A DNA stretch of 45,950 nucleotides from Desulfosarcina sp. (GCA_029288035.1 JARFPZ010000527.1:1-45950); one strand, 5' to 3'; positions 6,400 through 14,833 are shown, numbered from the stretch's first letter. Translations and numbers: made by a program. Notes: generated by a model not told the origin, from the letters alone.

Positions 6400-7045
6400 A
6401 TGGAAAGACCACCGGCCAAGCTGCTTGATAGAGTCAGGCATCGTATTCGGCTAAAAGGTTATTCCATTCGCACCGAACAATCTTATGTTAGCTGGGTTCG
6501 GCGATTTATCCTCTTCCATAATAGGCGTCATCATGAACGAAATCATGGTCCGTGATGGAAAAGGAAAAATAGATCGTGTTACCATACTACCCAATGACAT
6601 AAAGGAGTCTCTGCAAAAGCATCTTATATTCATAAAACAGTTGCATGAAAACGATTTTTCGAAAGGATTTGGTCGCGTTTATCTACCCTATGCATTGGCA
6701 AAAAAATACAAAAACGCCGACAGGGAATTCGCCTGGCAATATGTGTTTCCAGCCAAGACCATTTCCATTGACCCAAGAAGCGGTATCAAGCGGCGTCATC
6801 ACATTCATCAGAGTAGTTTAAATAAAGCGGTCAAGAAGGCTGCGAAAATGGCCCGGATTAATAAACTTATCAGCTGTCACACCTTTCGTCACAGCTTCGC
6901 CAGCCATCTTTTACAGGACGGATATGATATCCGCACGGTGCAAGACCTCCTAAACCACAAAGACGTCAGCACCACCATGATTTACACCCATGTTCTCAAT
7001 CGTGGCGGTAGAGGAGTGAGAAGTCCACTGGACGTCGGGCAATAA
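6400..7045 (+). pseudogene. intI: intI integron integrase, internally deleted and frameshifted
   Basis: The start ATG has a GGAG ribosome binding site. The first 44 codons read a typical IntI N-terminus ([20 protein letters not shown], then [10 protein letters not shown]). Right after NRRHH the frame ends at a TGA (6553). In the next frame the C-terminal half resumes at [15 protein letters not shown] and runs to [15 protein letters not shown]. The IntI-specific insert is present ([18 protein letters not shown]), as are the HTFRHSF box and the YTHVLN tyrosine. About 130-150 residues are missing between the halves, including the first catalytic Arg region, so the enzyme should be inactive. XerC/D is excluded by the IntI-specific insert. 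Confidence 0.9.
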
Positions 7046-7100
7046 CACAGATGGGTCTGACTTATGTATTTACAATTCACCTTAACATTAAATCACAAAT

Positions 7101-7832
7101 TTACTCGGGGTTCGCTGTCTTTTTCAGGTTCTTCTTTTCCAACAACCTCCGCAGATCGGCAATATGCCTTGCCGGATAAACTTTGGTGGGGCACACGCGG
7201 CTGCAGTTCACGGCTCGTTCGCACAAGTGCTCACCGCGCTCACCGCCGGCGATAGACAGAAGATCTTCTGATTTTTGCGAAGATTTCTTCAGCTCGTTGT
7301 TCAGAGCGGAGAGTACGGCGGGTCCCAAGAAGGTGTCGTTCTTGTGGGTGATCGGGCAGGCCGAGAGGCAGGCACCGCATTCGATGCAGTTTTCAAAGCG
7401 GGTAAAATGGCTGATACCGGCCGGGGGTTGGGAAGATGTATTTTCAGATCGCCTGATGTAACTCCAGTCTTCTGAGTAGTCTTTATAGAAATGAGTTACA
7501 TCCACTACCAGGTCCCCGATGGGCTCGAAACCCGCCAGGGGCGTGAGGGTGATGGTGTCTTCTGCCAGATCTGTAACTCTAGTAATGCAGGTTAAACGCT
7601 CCTTACCGTTGATTCTACAGGCACACGTCCCGCAGGAGGAATGATGGCAGGAGTGGCGGTACATCAGGGTGTTGTCCTGCTCGAGACGAATTTTTTCTAG
7701 CGCGTCAAGTACACTCATCTCCGGCTCAGCATGAAGGGAGAAATCCTGGTAACGGGGGGGCTCGATCCGGTTGGGTTTGTAGCGCAGGATTCGGATTGTA
7801 ACGGTTTTGGAAGTAGATTGAATGGATTCCAT
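7101..7832 (-). CDS. Succinate dehydrogenase/fumarate reductase-type iron-sulfur protein, 243 aa
   Basis: Electron-transfer subunit of the SdhB/FrdB family. The N-terminal ferredoxin domain binds [2Fe-2S] through CHHSSCGTC (Cys 62, 67, 70) plus Cys 82. The C-terminal domain has CIECGACLSACP (residues 149-160) for a [4Fe-4S] cluster and CERAVNCSRVCP (204-215) for the third cluster. No SdhA or SdhC partner is nearby. The upstream gene on the same strand is a GlpA-like flavoprotein, so this may carry electrons from glycerol-3-phosphate oxidation to a membrane acceptor; that link is inference, since a 327-bp gap separates them. Length is normal for the family. Confidence 0.85.
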   Translation of the reverse strand: MESIQSTSKTVTIRILRYKPNRIEPPRYQDFSLHAEPEMSVLDALEKIRLEQDNTLMYRHSCHHSSCGTCACRINGKERLTCITRVTDLAEDTITLTPLAGFEPIGDLVVDVTHFYKDYSEDWSYIRRSENTSSQPPAGISHFTRFENCIECGACLSACPITHKNDTFLGPAVLSALNNELKKSSQKSEDLLSIAGGERGEHLCERAVNCSRVCPTKVYPARHIADLRRLLEKKNLKKTANPE

Positions 7833-8159
7833 TTTTAATTACTTTATTTTGACAGGATTTACAGGATCAACTGGATATTTATTTAAAGGTTGAATGGTTC
7901 AAAATTCAACGTTCCGGGTTGAATAAACTCAGACGGAACCGTTCACAGGTTTAGGGTTCAACGTTCAGGGTTAAGGACAAAGAAGACATTGAAGACCCGA
8001 GTTCCTCGTTAATAATTCTCATTTTCCCAATTAATTACCAATTTTTCTCCAAATTTTGGATCAGACCTAACGAAGCTGACGGTTTTCTTGTAAACACGCA
8101 TCTCAACTGCAGTCCAGAGACGAGAATGGAACCCTGAACCCCGAACCTCTCGGTTTAGA
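7833..8159. other. Intergenic, low-complexity short repeats, no gene seen
   Basis: The stretch contains degenerate GTTCAACGTTC / GGGTTCAACG strings and ACAGGATTTACAGGATC, the kind of short repeats seen between genes in these genomes. I see no ORF, tRNA or convincing terminator. Confidence 0.5.
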
Positions 8160-9317
8160 TTATTTATAAAAATGCCGGTAGTGAAACAACTTTTCAGTCG
8201 TCGTTTTACAGGTAATATTCCTGCCTATTTTGCGACAAATCAAATCAGCCGCTTTTTCGGCCATGGCCCGCAGGGTGGTGGCCTTGCCGCCGATAATCGA
8301 CACCAGTCCCTCCAGGTTGTCTCTTTGCTTGTGGTCATAGCAGTCAAAGGTACGACTGATTAGCTGGGGTTCTTTGGCCTGCTTTTGCTCGATCAAAGGC
8401 CGCGAGGCACTCCAGACCGAACGGATGGCCTTTTCTTTGACCGCCGGGACCATTTGTGCACAAAGATCGATGATTTTTTGAACATGGTCGGACGGCGATT
8501 CAATCCTATCCGGGTCTTCTGCCAGCCAGAGGGTAGTTCCCAGAACCGAAAGTTCTCTTTGGGGCACGATGATATCACCTTCGCCGGCTTGGTGAAGCCG
8601 GTTGATGACCATATCCGTCAATCGGGGTTCGACGGCCACCATCACGCCGGGTCCCGGCTGAATCGGCAAAGGGATATCCGCCAAGGCGCAAATTTTGCCG
8701 GCCCAGGCGCCGGCCGCATTCACAAATAAATCTCCAGAGACATCGTATTCGCGCTCGGTCTGATGATCGAAAATGCGAACTCCCGTGATGGTGCAGTTAG
8801 ATTTTTGAAAACCGATGGCTTGGGAAAAGTTGTGAATCCTGGCGCCGTTGGCTTTGGCGGTGGCATAAAAATACAGCGGGAGCCGCCAGGCATCCAGGGT
8901 CGCATCGGGCAACCGGACGGCTGCTTTCAGATCCGGATGCAGGGCGGGTTCGATAGCCAGGGCCTGGGCGGCGGTGAGTTCTTCGGTAGGAATGTCAGAT
9001 TGTCCACATTTTTCCAAGAATGCCGGCCGGTAATCCATATCGCTATCATTTAGCGCCACGAAAAGCCCGTCGTTTTGTTCGATGGCCTCGGGGGCGATGC
9101 GTCGCAGGATGTTATTTTCCCGGATACACTCACGGGCCGCCTCCGGATCGTCGACTGCATAGCGGCCGCCGCTGTGCAAGAGTCCGTGGTGCCGGCCGGT
9201 GGCGCCGGACAGCAGCTCGCCGCGTTCAAACAACGAGACCTCAAATCCTCGCAATACCAGGTCGTGAGCCAGGGCGGCCCCGGTGCCGCCGCCGCCGATG
9301 ATAACGATGTGTTCCAT
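8160..9317 (-). CDS. glpA: GlpA-like FAD-dependent glycerol-3-phosphate dehydrogenase, 385 aa
   Basis: Oxidises sn-glycerol-3-phosphate to dihydroxyacetone phosphate using FAD. The Rossmann FAD motif IVIIGGGGTGAALAHD opens the protein. ATGRHHGLLHSGGRYAVDDP and the AARECIREN stretch match the anaerobic GlpA subunit closely, and the FAD-closing GGKATTLRAMAE is near the C-terminus. It stops after the dehydrogenase domain and lacks the C-terminal BFD-like [2Fe-2S] domain of longer GlpA proteins. It starts three bases after pepD ends, so the two are co-transcribed. The Fe-S protein downstream may replace GlpB/GlpC functions. Confidence 0.85.
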   Translation of the reverse strand: MEHIVIIGGGGTGAALAHDLVLRGFEVSLFERGELLSGATGRHHGLLHSGGRYAVDDPEAARECIRENNILRRIAPEAIEQNDGLFVALNDSDMDYRPAFLEKCGQSDIPTEELTAAQALAIEPALHPDLKAAVRLPDATLDAWRLPLYFYATAKANGARIHNFSQAIGFQKSNCTITGVRIFDHQTEREYDVSGDLFVNAAGAWAGKICALADIPLPIQPGPGVMVAVEPRLTDMVINRLHQAGEGDIIVPQRELSVLGTTLWLAEDPDRIESPSDHVQKIIDLCAQMVPAVKEKAIRSVWSASRPLIEQKQAKEPQLISRTFDCYDHKQRDNLEGLVSIIGGKATTLRAMAEKAADLICRKIGRNITCKTTTEKLFHYRHFYK

Positions 9318-9319
9318 AA

Positions 9320-10774
9320 TTACTCACTACCATACGACTCTAAAAGTGCCACCATAAACTGCCACACCTTACCAAGAGACGGAATGTAGAGCCCTTCGTT
9401 GGGTGAATGGGGGTCTCTTAGATCCGGGCCAAATGATATCATGTCCATACCCTCGTATTTATCTCCGATGATTGCGCACTCCAGTCCTGCATGAACCGAT
9501 TTAACTTCGGCCTCCCGGTTGAAAACCTGTGTATAAGATTTGCGGCAGCGCTCAAGCAGAGCGGATTGCATATTCGGTGTCCAGGGGGGATATTCACTGT
9601 CGCAGCGGGTGTTCGTGCCGGCAATGGCCGCTGTTGCATTAATGGAATTGGTAATCTCGTCCAACCTTGATTTGGTCAGGCTGCGCTGGCTGGTCAATAT
9701 TTTCAGGGTGTCGTCTATTATCGCAATTGTTGCCAGGTTGTTGGAGGTTTCAACCAAATCGGGGAATACCGCCGACATCCCCATCACCCCATGGGGCAGG
9801 GATAGCAGCAGGTTGATGACGTCCCTTGTTTCCGCCGCGGTCAGCGCTGTTTTTTTCTGTGCAGCGGATTCTGCTGCCGTCAGTTTTATGGCCAAATTAG
9901 ATTCGATGTTGCCATATTCAGTTTGGACGGTGCCTTCGAATTCGGCAACCATCCCGGCCAAGTCACTGGAATTGTCGGCGGCACAGGCGAAGACGGCATC
10001 CGCATCCCGGGCAATGGCATTATGAGCGGTTCCACCTTTGATGGATACCAGCTGAAGGTCGCATGCAACGGCTAGGCGGTGCAGGGTGCGCGCCAGAATT
10101 TTATTGGCGCTGGCCCGCTGCTTGATGATATCGATGCCCGAATGGCCGCCGTGCAATCCGCTGATATTCAAATTGAAAAGTTGACTGCCTTCAGCAATAT
10201 CGGTCAACGTCAGCTTACGGGAGATATGGGTGTGTCTTCCGCCGGCGCAGCCGACAGTGAAAACACCTTCGGTTTCCGAATCAACATTAAGCAGCACCTG
10301 GCCTTCGATGAATCCGGGCTCAAGCTCTTTGGCACCGTTTAATCCGGTTTCCTCGTTCACCGTAAACAACAGTTCCAGGGGCGGATGGGCAACGCTTTCA
10401 TCGCTCGCCACCGCCATTGCCAGCGCCACGGCTATGCCGTTGTCCGCTCCCAGGGTGGTGTTATCTGCCCGCAGCCAATCACCATCGATGATATTTTTGA
10501 TGGGATCTTTGGAAAAATCATGCGTCGAATCCGGCGTTTTTTCGCAGACCATGTCCGTATGGCCTTGAATCACAATGACCGATGCATTTTCATACCCGGG
10601 GGTCGGCGGCACTTTGACCAGCAGGTTGCCTGCGGCATCCTTTTTCACCGCAAACTGTTTTGTCTCGGCCCAATGTTTCAGCCACAGACCTATTTGTTCT
10701 TCATTTTTAGAACATCGCGGGATGGCATTAATCTGTTCGAAGTAGTCTAATATTGATTTTACTTTTTCTTCCAT
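9320..10774 (-). CDS. pepD: Beta-Ala-His/aminoacyl-histidine dipeptidase (M20 family), 484 aa
   Basis: Cytosolic zinc dipeptidase of the PepD type. Metal-ligand motifs visible are GHTDMV (His 72), the bridging Asp in LGADNGIA (about 111), the catalytic NEETG (139-142) and NVDSETEG. The C-terminal SFGPDLRDPHSPNE carries further ligands. Length is normal. The start codon abuts the 102-bp dispersed repeat, whose end supplies the CCAGGAGAG ribosome binding site. First gene of a pepD-glpA unit. Confidence 0.93.
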   Translation of the reverse strand: MEEKVKSILDYFEQINAIPRCSKNEEQIGLWLKHWAETKQFAVKKDAAGNLLVKVPPTPGYENASVIVIQGHTDMVCEKTPDSTHDFSKDPIKNIIDGDWLRADNTTLGADNGIAVALAMAVASDESVAHPPLELLFTVNEETGLNGAKELEPGFIEGQVLLNVDSETEGVFTVGCAGGRHTHISRKLTLTDIAEGSQLFNLNISGLHGGHSGIDIIKQRASANKILARTLHRLAVACDLQLVSIKGGTAHNAIARDADAVFACAADNSSDLAGMVAEFEGTVQTEYGNIESNLAIKLTAAESAAQKKTALTAAETRDVINLLLSLPHGVMGMSAVFPDLVETSNNLATIAIIDDTLKILTSQRSLTKSRLDEITNSINATAAIAGTNTRCDSEYPPWTPNMQSALLERCRKSYTQVFNREAEVKSVHAGLECAIIGDKYEGMDMISFGPDLRDPHSPNEGLYIPSLGKVWQFMVALLESYGSE

Positions 10775-10875
10775 TTAATCTCTCCTGGGTTTAATTCCCC
10801 GCAGCTTGCTGCGATAAAAGTGAGTTGAATCCTAAAAACATGATACTCCGTGGCTTGCCGCGGAGAGATTTCATT
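10774..10875 (-). repeat. Dispersed 102-bp repeat, copy A
   Basis: About 94% identical (six differences in 102 bases by eye) to 35624-35725. Both copies contain two small hairpins (CGCAGCAAGCTGCG and a CCGCGG...CCGCGG-type stem) and end in a Shine-Dalgarno-like CCAGGAGAG facing a - strand gene. Here it sits directly on the pepD start codon. Confidence 0.85.
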
Positions 10876-11244
10876 TTTCCCCTATCGTTTAGCTTCAAAC
10901 CTCGCTGACTAGTTGACTGGTTGATTAGGTATATACTGAAATTCATTTCAGTATGATACGATAGTTGAAACATCAAGTGACCAATTATATTTCAAATATA
11001 GGATGAATCCATATTTGCAACCATTTAACCAATCAACTAATCAACCAATTAGGGCAGTGGCGTGGCTATCAGGAGTGACCGGTTCTGTTTTAGGGATCTT
11101 CGGCCCTCTTGTCAATATTTTACTTTTCGCCTTGATTTTACATATTGACAGATTAATGTTAGGAAATAAAGGCTGTCGAATAATTCCCTGTTTTTCAATG
11201 TCGATCAGGGAATTTCCGGTTTATCCGGCAACGGGGAGGGGAAG
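10876..11244. repeat. Intergenic spacer with inverted repeat and a second dispersed motif
   Basis: There is no gene. The stretch holds a near-perfect hairpin ATACTGAAA-TTCA-TTTCAGTAT (10933-10954) and CGATAGTTGAAACATCAAGT with flanks (10953-10992), which recurs with a few changes at 20017-20056. Short GGTTGATT/AATCAACC strings lie on both sides. A GGGGAGGGGAAG ribosome binding site precedes the gene at 11245. Confidence 0.6.
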
Positions 11245-12405
11245 ATGCCGCTTTTTGATCTGACCGAATTTTTTAAACTGTCATCAGTGTTAAACTACAA
11301 TCTGAGCGCTGCATCTTTAAACCGTTACAATGTATTGATGTATATCATCGGCAATAGGCGCTTGGATGCCGACGAGAAGAAAGACCGCGAACAAAAAGGT
11401 ATCCTGATGGAAGCCCTGGGGTATTTGTTCAGTGTATACAGTCAGAAACGGCGGCGTTTAGGCCCCATGGCCGTTCTGCACCCCTTGCGGACCGCAGCCC
11501 TGTTTACGCGATCCCAGGGCGATCCCAATTTGGTAGACCTGCTCGCCGTGTTGTTCCACGATATCCTCGAAGACATCAAACCGGTAGACTATCAGATACG
11601 ACAATGGGCATCCATGGAAGACCAGTTGTACAGACTTATGGAACGTCTGGAGACCGAAGATGAATCCAGGTTAGTGACGCGTCTGACCTCTCTGACCCGC
11701 GTTGAAAATGAATCCTATTACCAATATATCGGCCGGCTGCTGAATAATACCCAAAATTATCCCGAAATTGTACAAATAAAGCTGGCAGATCGGCTGGACA
11801 ATACTTTGGACATGCGCATTGACCTCGAAGATCCGCTTGCCGGCGTGGATTTTTTTGAAACCGTTTTTCAAATCATGTTTGTCAATAACTATCCGGGTTA
11901 CCGTCCGAAAATGGAACATGCACCGACAACAGCCATAAACGGTGCCAGGCGTTTATACCAGCTATTTAAAAATGCCGTGCTGTTATCATTGATCCGCCAG
12001 CAAGTGCCAGCATCGGCTCGGCAGGAATTAAAAATACTTTTCGATGCCTTGTCGGAGGCCGGCCTGAAAGAAGCGCAGCGCACATTGATCCATTTATTTA
12101 GCTACCATGTTAAGGATTTGAACACTCAACGCGGCCTTGTGCTCGAAGCAATGCGATATTGTTACAGCGGCAGAAGCGACCTGGTAACCATGCCGGACGG
12201 CAGCAAGTTGTTAGACGGTTTCTTTTCGACATATTTCGGTAATAGCGTAAAAAAGATCCGTCACAAGCAGTTGGATGTTTTATATCAGAACAAACCCCTG
12301 ATGCTGGAAGCCTCGGTAGCTTTCATTGTCATATTTTTAAGCTTTTTAAACGACCAAGATTTTTATATTCGGGGAATTAGTGCAGCGGGTATTGAGCCGA
12401 GTTAG
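11245..12405 (+). CDS. SpoT-type HD-domain phosphohydrolase with unknown C-terminal region, 386 aa
   Basis: The N-terminal half has the metal-binding HD pattern of the RelA/SpoT hydrolase fold: AVLHPLRTA (His 79), LLAVLFHDILED (His-Asp 105-106) and KLADRLDNT (Asp near 176). This pattern is typical of (p)ppGpp hydrolases and small alarmone hydrolases. No synthetase, TGS or ACT domain is visible. The C-terminal about 170 residues are helical and unfamiliar and end in a hydrophobic AFIVIFLSFL segment that could touch a membrane. Start chosen by the strong GGGGAGGGG ribosome binding site. It converges with the TPR gene with a four-base overlap. Alarmone hydrolysis is inferred from the HD pattern only. 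Confidence 0.7.
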   Translation: MPLFDLTEFFKLSSVLNYNLSAASLNRYNVLMYIIGNRRLDADEKKDREQKGILMEALGYLFSVYSQKRRRLGPMAVLHPLRTAALFTRSQGDPNLVDLLAVLFHDILEDIKPVDYQIRQWASMEDQLYRLMERLETEDESRLVTRLTSLTRVENESYYQYIGRLLNNTQNYPEIVQIKLADRLDNTLDMRIDLEDPLAGVDFFETVFQIMFVNNYPGYRPKMEHAPTTAINGARRLYQLFKNAVLLSLIRQQVPASARQELKILFDALSEAGLKEAQRTLIHLFSYHVKDLNTQRGLVLEAMRYCYSGRSDLVTMPDGSKLLDGFFSTYFGNSVKKIRHKQLDVLYQNKPLMLEASVAFIVIFLSFLNDQDFYIRGISAAGIEPS

Positions 12406-12875
12406 TTTCCAGGATCACGCAGTATTTTATCCACGTTAAATTGGCTGACCCGCATTGACGCCAAGTGGTCGGCGATCTCACCGTCTTCGATTTGCAGCTG
12501 GTGGTCGATTTTTTTATCCAGTACGGAGTCGCGACCGCGATAGGCGCCAGCTAAATCCGGATCTATTTCAATAGCTTGATCAAAATCACGGAAGGCAGGG
12601 GCAAAATCTCCCATCTTTTCGTAGGCCAAGCCACGAAAATGATAGGCGCGAGCGTATTTCGGGTTCAATCGAATTGCACGGGAAAAGTCGGAGATCGCTT
12701 TTTTAAATTTCTTTAGCTTCAGATGTGCCGTACCGCGGCCGGAATAAACCAGAGAATATTTACGATCGTATTTTAGGGCCTGAGTAAATAGTTTTATGCT
12801 TGTGTGGTAGTCCTGCTTGAGATAGGCGGCGGCACCCTCATCAAATAGTTTTTTCGCCATGTAATTTTCGGACAT
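12402..12875 (-). CDS. Tetratricopeptide repeat protein, 157 aa
   Basis: Three consecutive TPR units cover about residues 8-110, with typical signatures such as AISDFSRAIRLNPKYARAYH and FRDFDQAIEIDPDLAGAYRG. No signal peptide, so a cytosolic scaffold or chaperone-like role is likely. The C-terminal about 45 residues are charged and lack repeats. Partners cannot be told from context; it converges on the HD hydrolase gene. Confidence 0.85.
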   Translation of the reverse strand: MSENYMAKKLFDEGAAAYLKQDYHTSIKLFTQALKYDRKYSLVYSGRGTAHLKLKKFKKAISDFSRAIRLNPKYARAYHFRGLAYEKMGDFAPAFRDFDQAIEIDPDLAGAYRGRDSVLDKKIDHQLQIEDGEIADHLASMRVSQFNVDKILRDPGN

Positions 12876-12893
12876 GTGTAGGTTCTCCTAACT

Positions 12894-12996
12894 CAATTCA
12901 TAAGCCATCGCCGGTGGGAATTTAAAAGGTTGCGCCGTTACCGCGATGGTAGGCTTCATGGTGCAAATCTGATCGATGCCGGCGGCTTATGAATTG
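12894..12996. repeat. Inverted-repeat element upstream of the TPR gene
   Basis: The arms CAATTCATAAGCCATCGCCGG (12894-12914) and CCGGCGGCTTATGAATTG (12979-12996) are perfect complements apart from a three-base bulge, separated by 64 bases. It could be a MITE-like element or a structured 5' region of the TPR transcript. The rest of 12876-13215 shows no credible gene. Confidence 0.7.
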
Positions 12997-13215
12997 TCGA
13001 TCGTATCAGGGAAAAGCCAAATAGGTTAATATGCACTTGAAATAATAAATAATCCAAGCACTTTAGTAAGTTTAATGTAGTCATCCCCCGGAGCTGTGTC
13101 AACCGATGCCGGTCGCGCTTGAAAATCTTTACCTGTTGGGTTGCCTCTTTTAATGGTAACGAAAAAGCATGTCGACGCCAGAAATTATTGCCGATTTTAG
13201 GTTGTTGAAAATTTG

Positions 13216-14025
13216 TTATTTTAAGTAGATGACAGGGCTGGAAGTGTTCTGATCGGCCACATACAGCTTGGCACTGCAACGAGTAAGCGCTCTTGCGACT
13301 TCGTTATACGCCAATTTAGGGGTATTGTTGATTTCGCTTAAGTGGGCCAGGATAACATGCTGCAAATTTTCGTGCTGCAATTCCTCGAGCAGGATCTTTG
13401 AGGAGGTATTTGAAAGGTGGCCGGTTCTGCCTTTGATTCGCTGTTTCAGGGGCCAGGGGTAGGGGCCGTTTTCCAGCATCTGGGGGTCGTGATTGGCTTC
13501 AAGAATCAGCAATGCACAGTGTTTTAAATGCTCCTTGACCATCGATGTTGCGATTCCCAAATCGGTGGCAATGGCAATCGTGGTTCCGTTTTGACCGATG
13601 GTAAAACCGACCGGATCTTCAGCATCATGAGATATCGAAAAAGGATGGATGGTCAGATTGCTGATGTGAAAGGTCTGGCCGCATTCAAACGATTTGGTTT
13701 CATGCAAGCTGCCAATTCTGGGAGAAGCCTGATAGGTTTTTTGATTGATGTAGACGGGCAGCTTGTAGCGGCGGGAAAGAATACCGACACCCTGAACATG
13801 GTCGGAATGTTCGTGGGTGACAATGATGGCATCCAGATGTTCGGGGTCCAGATCTCTTGAAACCAATCTACGCTGAAGCTCGACGCCCGATAGACCGGCG
13901 TCGATGAGAATAGAGGTGTCACCGTCGCTGATATAGGTCGCATTGCCCTTGCTACCGCTGGCCAGCATACAGACAGCGAGGTTGTAGTCGCAAGAACGTC
14001 GTGGTTTTTGATCTTTCGGTTTCAT
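13216..14025 (-). CDS. Metallo-beta-lactamase-fold hydrolase, YycJ/WalJ-like, 269 aa
   Basis: The protein opens with CMLASGSKGNATYIS, the signature of the YycJ/WalJ group of MBL-fold nucleases. The zinc motif THEHSDH is at residues 70-76, followed by SHDAEDPVGF and ILEANHD. Family members act on DNA ends or in cell-wall signalling regulation; the activity here is not known. Start ATG 14025 adds a short basic leader before the fold. Monocistronic between inverted-repeat elements. Confidence 0.85.
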   Translation of the reverse strand: MKPKDQKPRRSCDYNLAVCMLASGSKGNATYISDGDTSILIDAGLSGVELQRRLVSRDLDPEHLDAIIVTHEHSDHVQGVGILSRRYKLPVYINQKTYQASPRIGSLHETKSFECGQTFHISNLTIHPFSISHDAEDPVGFTIGQNGTTIAIATDLGIATSMVKEHLKHCALLILEANHDPQMLENGPYPWPLKQRIKGRTGHLSNTSSKILLEELQHENLQHVILAHLSEINNTPKLAYNEVARALTRCSAKLYVADQNTSSPVIYLK

Positions 14026-14090
14026 AATGCTGATTTGCTTTATTGGATGTTAAGATCTGTATTACCAACCCGGATAAACCAGATATAATT

Positions 14091-14163
14091 GCCACAAAGG
14101 CACCAAGACACAAACAAAAACTTTTTATGAGAATTTAACTTCGTGTCTTGGTGCCTTGGTGGC
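14091..14163. repeat. Short inverted-repeat element (73 bp)
   Basis: The arms GCCACAAAGGCACCAAGACAC and GTGTCTTGGTGCCTTGGTGGC are complementary over 21 bases with one mismatch, around a 31-base AT-rich loop. It matches a kind of dispersed intergenic element that I associate with this phylum, and it lies between two divergent genes. Confidence 0.8.
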
Positions 14164-14230
14164 GAAAATATTCTGTTAAATAACGTAAACGGAACAAAAT
14201 TAAAAGTCTAAAAAAGGTATGATCGGTTAA

Positions 14231-14695
14231 ATGAATTCAATCAATATTGAAACAAAAATCGTAAACCCCCTCATGGGGGAAGGCACTCCCCTGCCTTCAT
14301 ACGCCACCGATGGGTCGGCGGCCATTGACCTGAGGGCCTGCCTCAAGGAACAGATCGGCATTCAACCGGGGCATAGCGTCTTGGTTGGCAGCGGGATTGC
14401 GATTAACATCAAAGATCCCAACATCGTCGGCATCATCGTGCCTCGCTCCGGTCTGGGAATAAAAAAGGGTATCGTCCTGGCCAATACCATTGGGGTGATT
14501 GATTCGGACTATCAGGGTGAAATAAAGATAGGCCTATATAACCGGAGTCAAAACCAATACACAGTAAAACCGGGTGAGCGAATCTGCCAGATGCTGTTTA
14601 TACCGGTCATCCATGCCACCTTAAAATTGGTGAAAGATTTCAGCAACACGACCTATCGGGGCAGTGGCGGGTTTGGGCATACCGGGAGGGATTAA
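14231..14695 (+). CDS. dut: dUTP diphosphatase, 154 aa
   Basis: Converts dUTP to dUMP, keeping uracil out of DNA. All five trimeric dUTPase motifs are visible: GSAAIDLRA, PRSGLGIKKGI, NTIGVIDSDYQGEI, KPGERICQMLF and the P-loop-like RGSGGFGHTG at the C-terminus. Length is normal. Three tandem GACGAAT units directly follow the stop codon. Confidence 0.97.
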   Translation: MNSINIETKIVNPLMGEGTPLPSYATDGSAAIDLRACLKEQIGIQPGHSVLVGSGIAINIKDPNIVGIIVPRSGLGIKKGIVLANTIGVIDSDYQGEIKIGLYNRSQNQYTVKPGERICQMLFIPVIHATLKLVKDFSNTTYRGSGGFGHTGRD

Positions 14696-14833
14696 AGATT
14701 GACGAATGACGAATGACGAATTAAGGAATTCTATCTATATTCATATTTGGGGACCTTACACGGGCCGTAATTATGATCTTATAAGTCGCACCAGGGCGGG
14801 CTGAACCGTTTAACCTATATATGAGGAAAAACA

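Larger units (their letters stand above)
1..7045. mobile_element. Decayed chromosomal integron: intI remnant plus cassette array
   Basis: An IntI-type integrase remnant (+ strand, 6400-7045) is divergent from genes that all lie on the - strand down to the left edge. Four attC-like sites separate those genes. Each pairs an RYYYAAC-type core (R'') with a GTTRRRY-type core (R') around imperfect inverted arms that carry an extra unpaired base, as in genuine attC sites. Cassette-end heptamers match by reverse complement in three cassettes: GTTCGAC/GTCGAAC, GTTGGGC/GCCCAAC and GTTAGGG/CCCTAAC. The array continues beyond the left edge. Integrase loss implies that cassettes are now fixed unless an integrase acts in trans. 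Confidence 0.85.

Noticed and set aside
6400-7045. XerC/XerD or phage integrase identity for the 6485-7045 ORF
   Set aside because: The IntI-specific insert and the [14 protein letters not shown] tail, together with the attC array, fit an integron integrase.
12956-13279. 107-aa - strand ORF
   Set aside because: It overlaps the metallo-hydrolase 3' end in another frame and has no ribosome binding site or domain.
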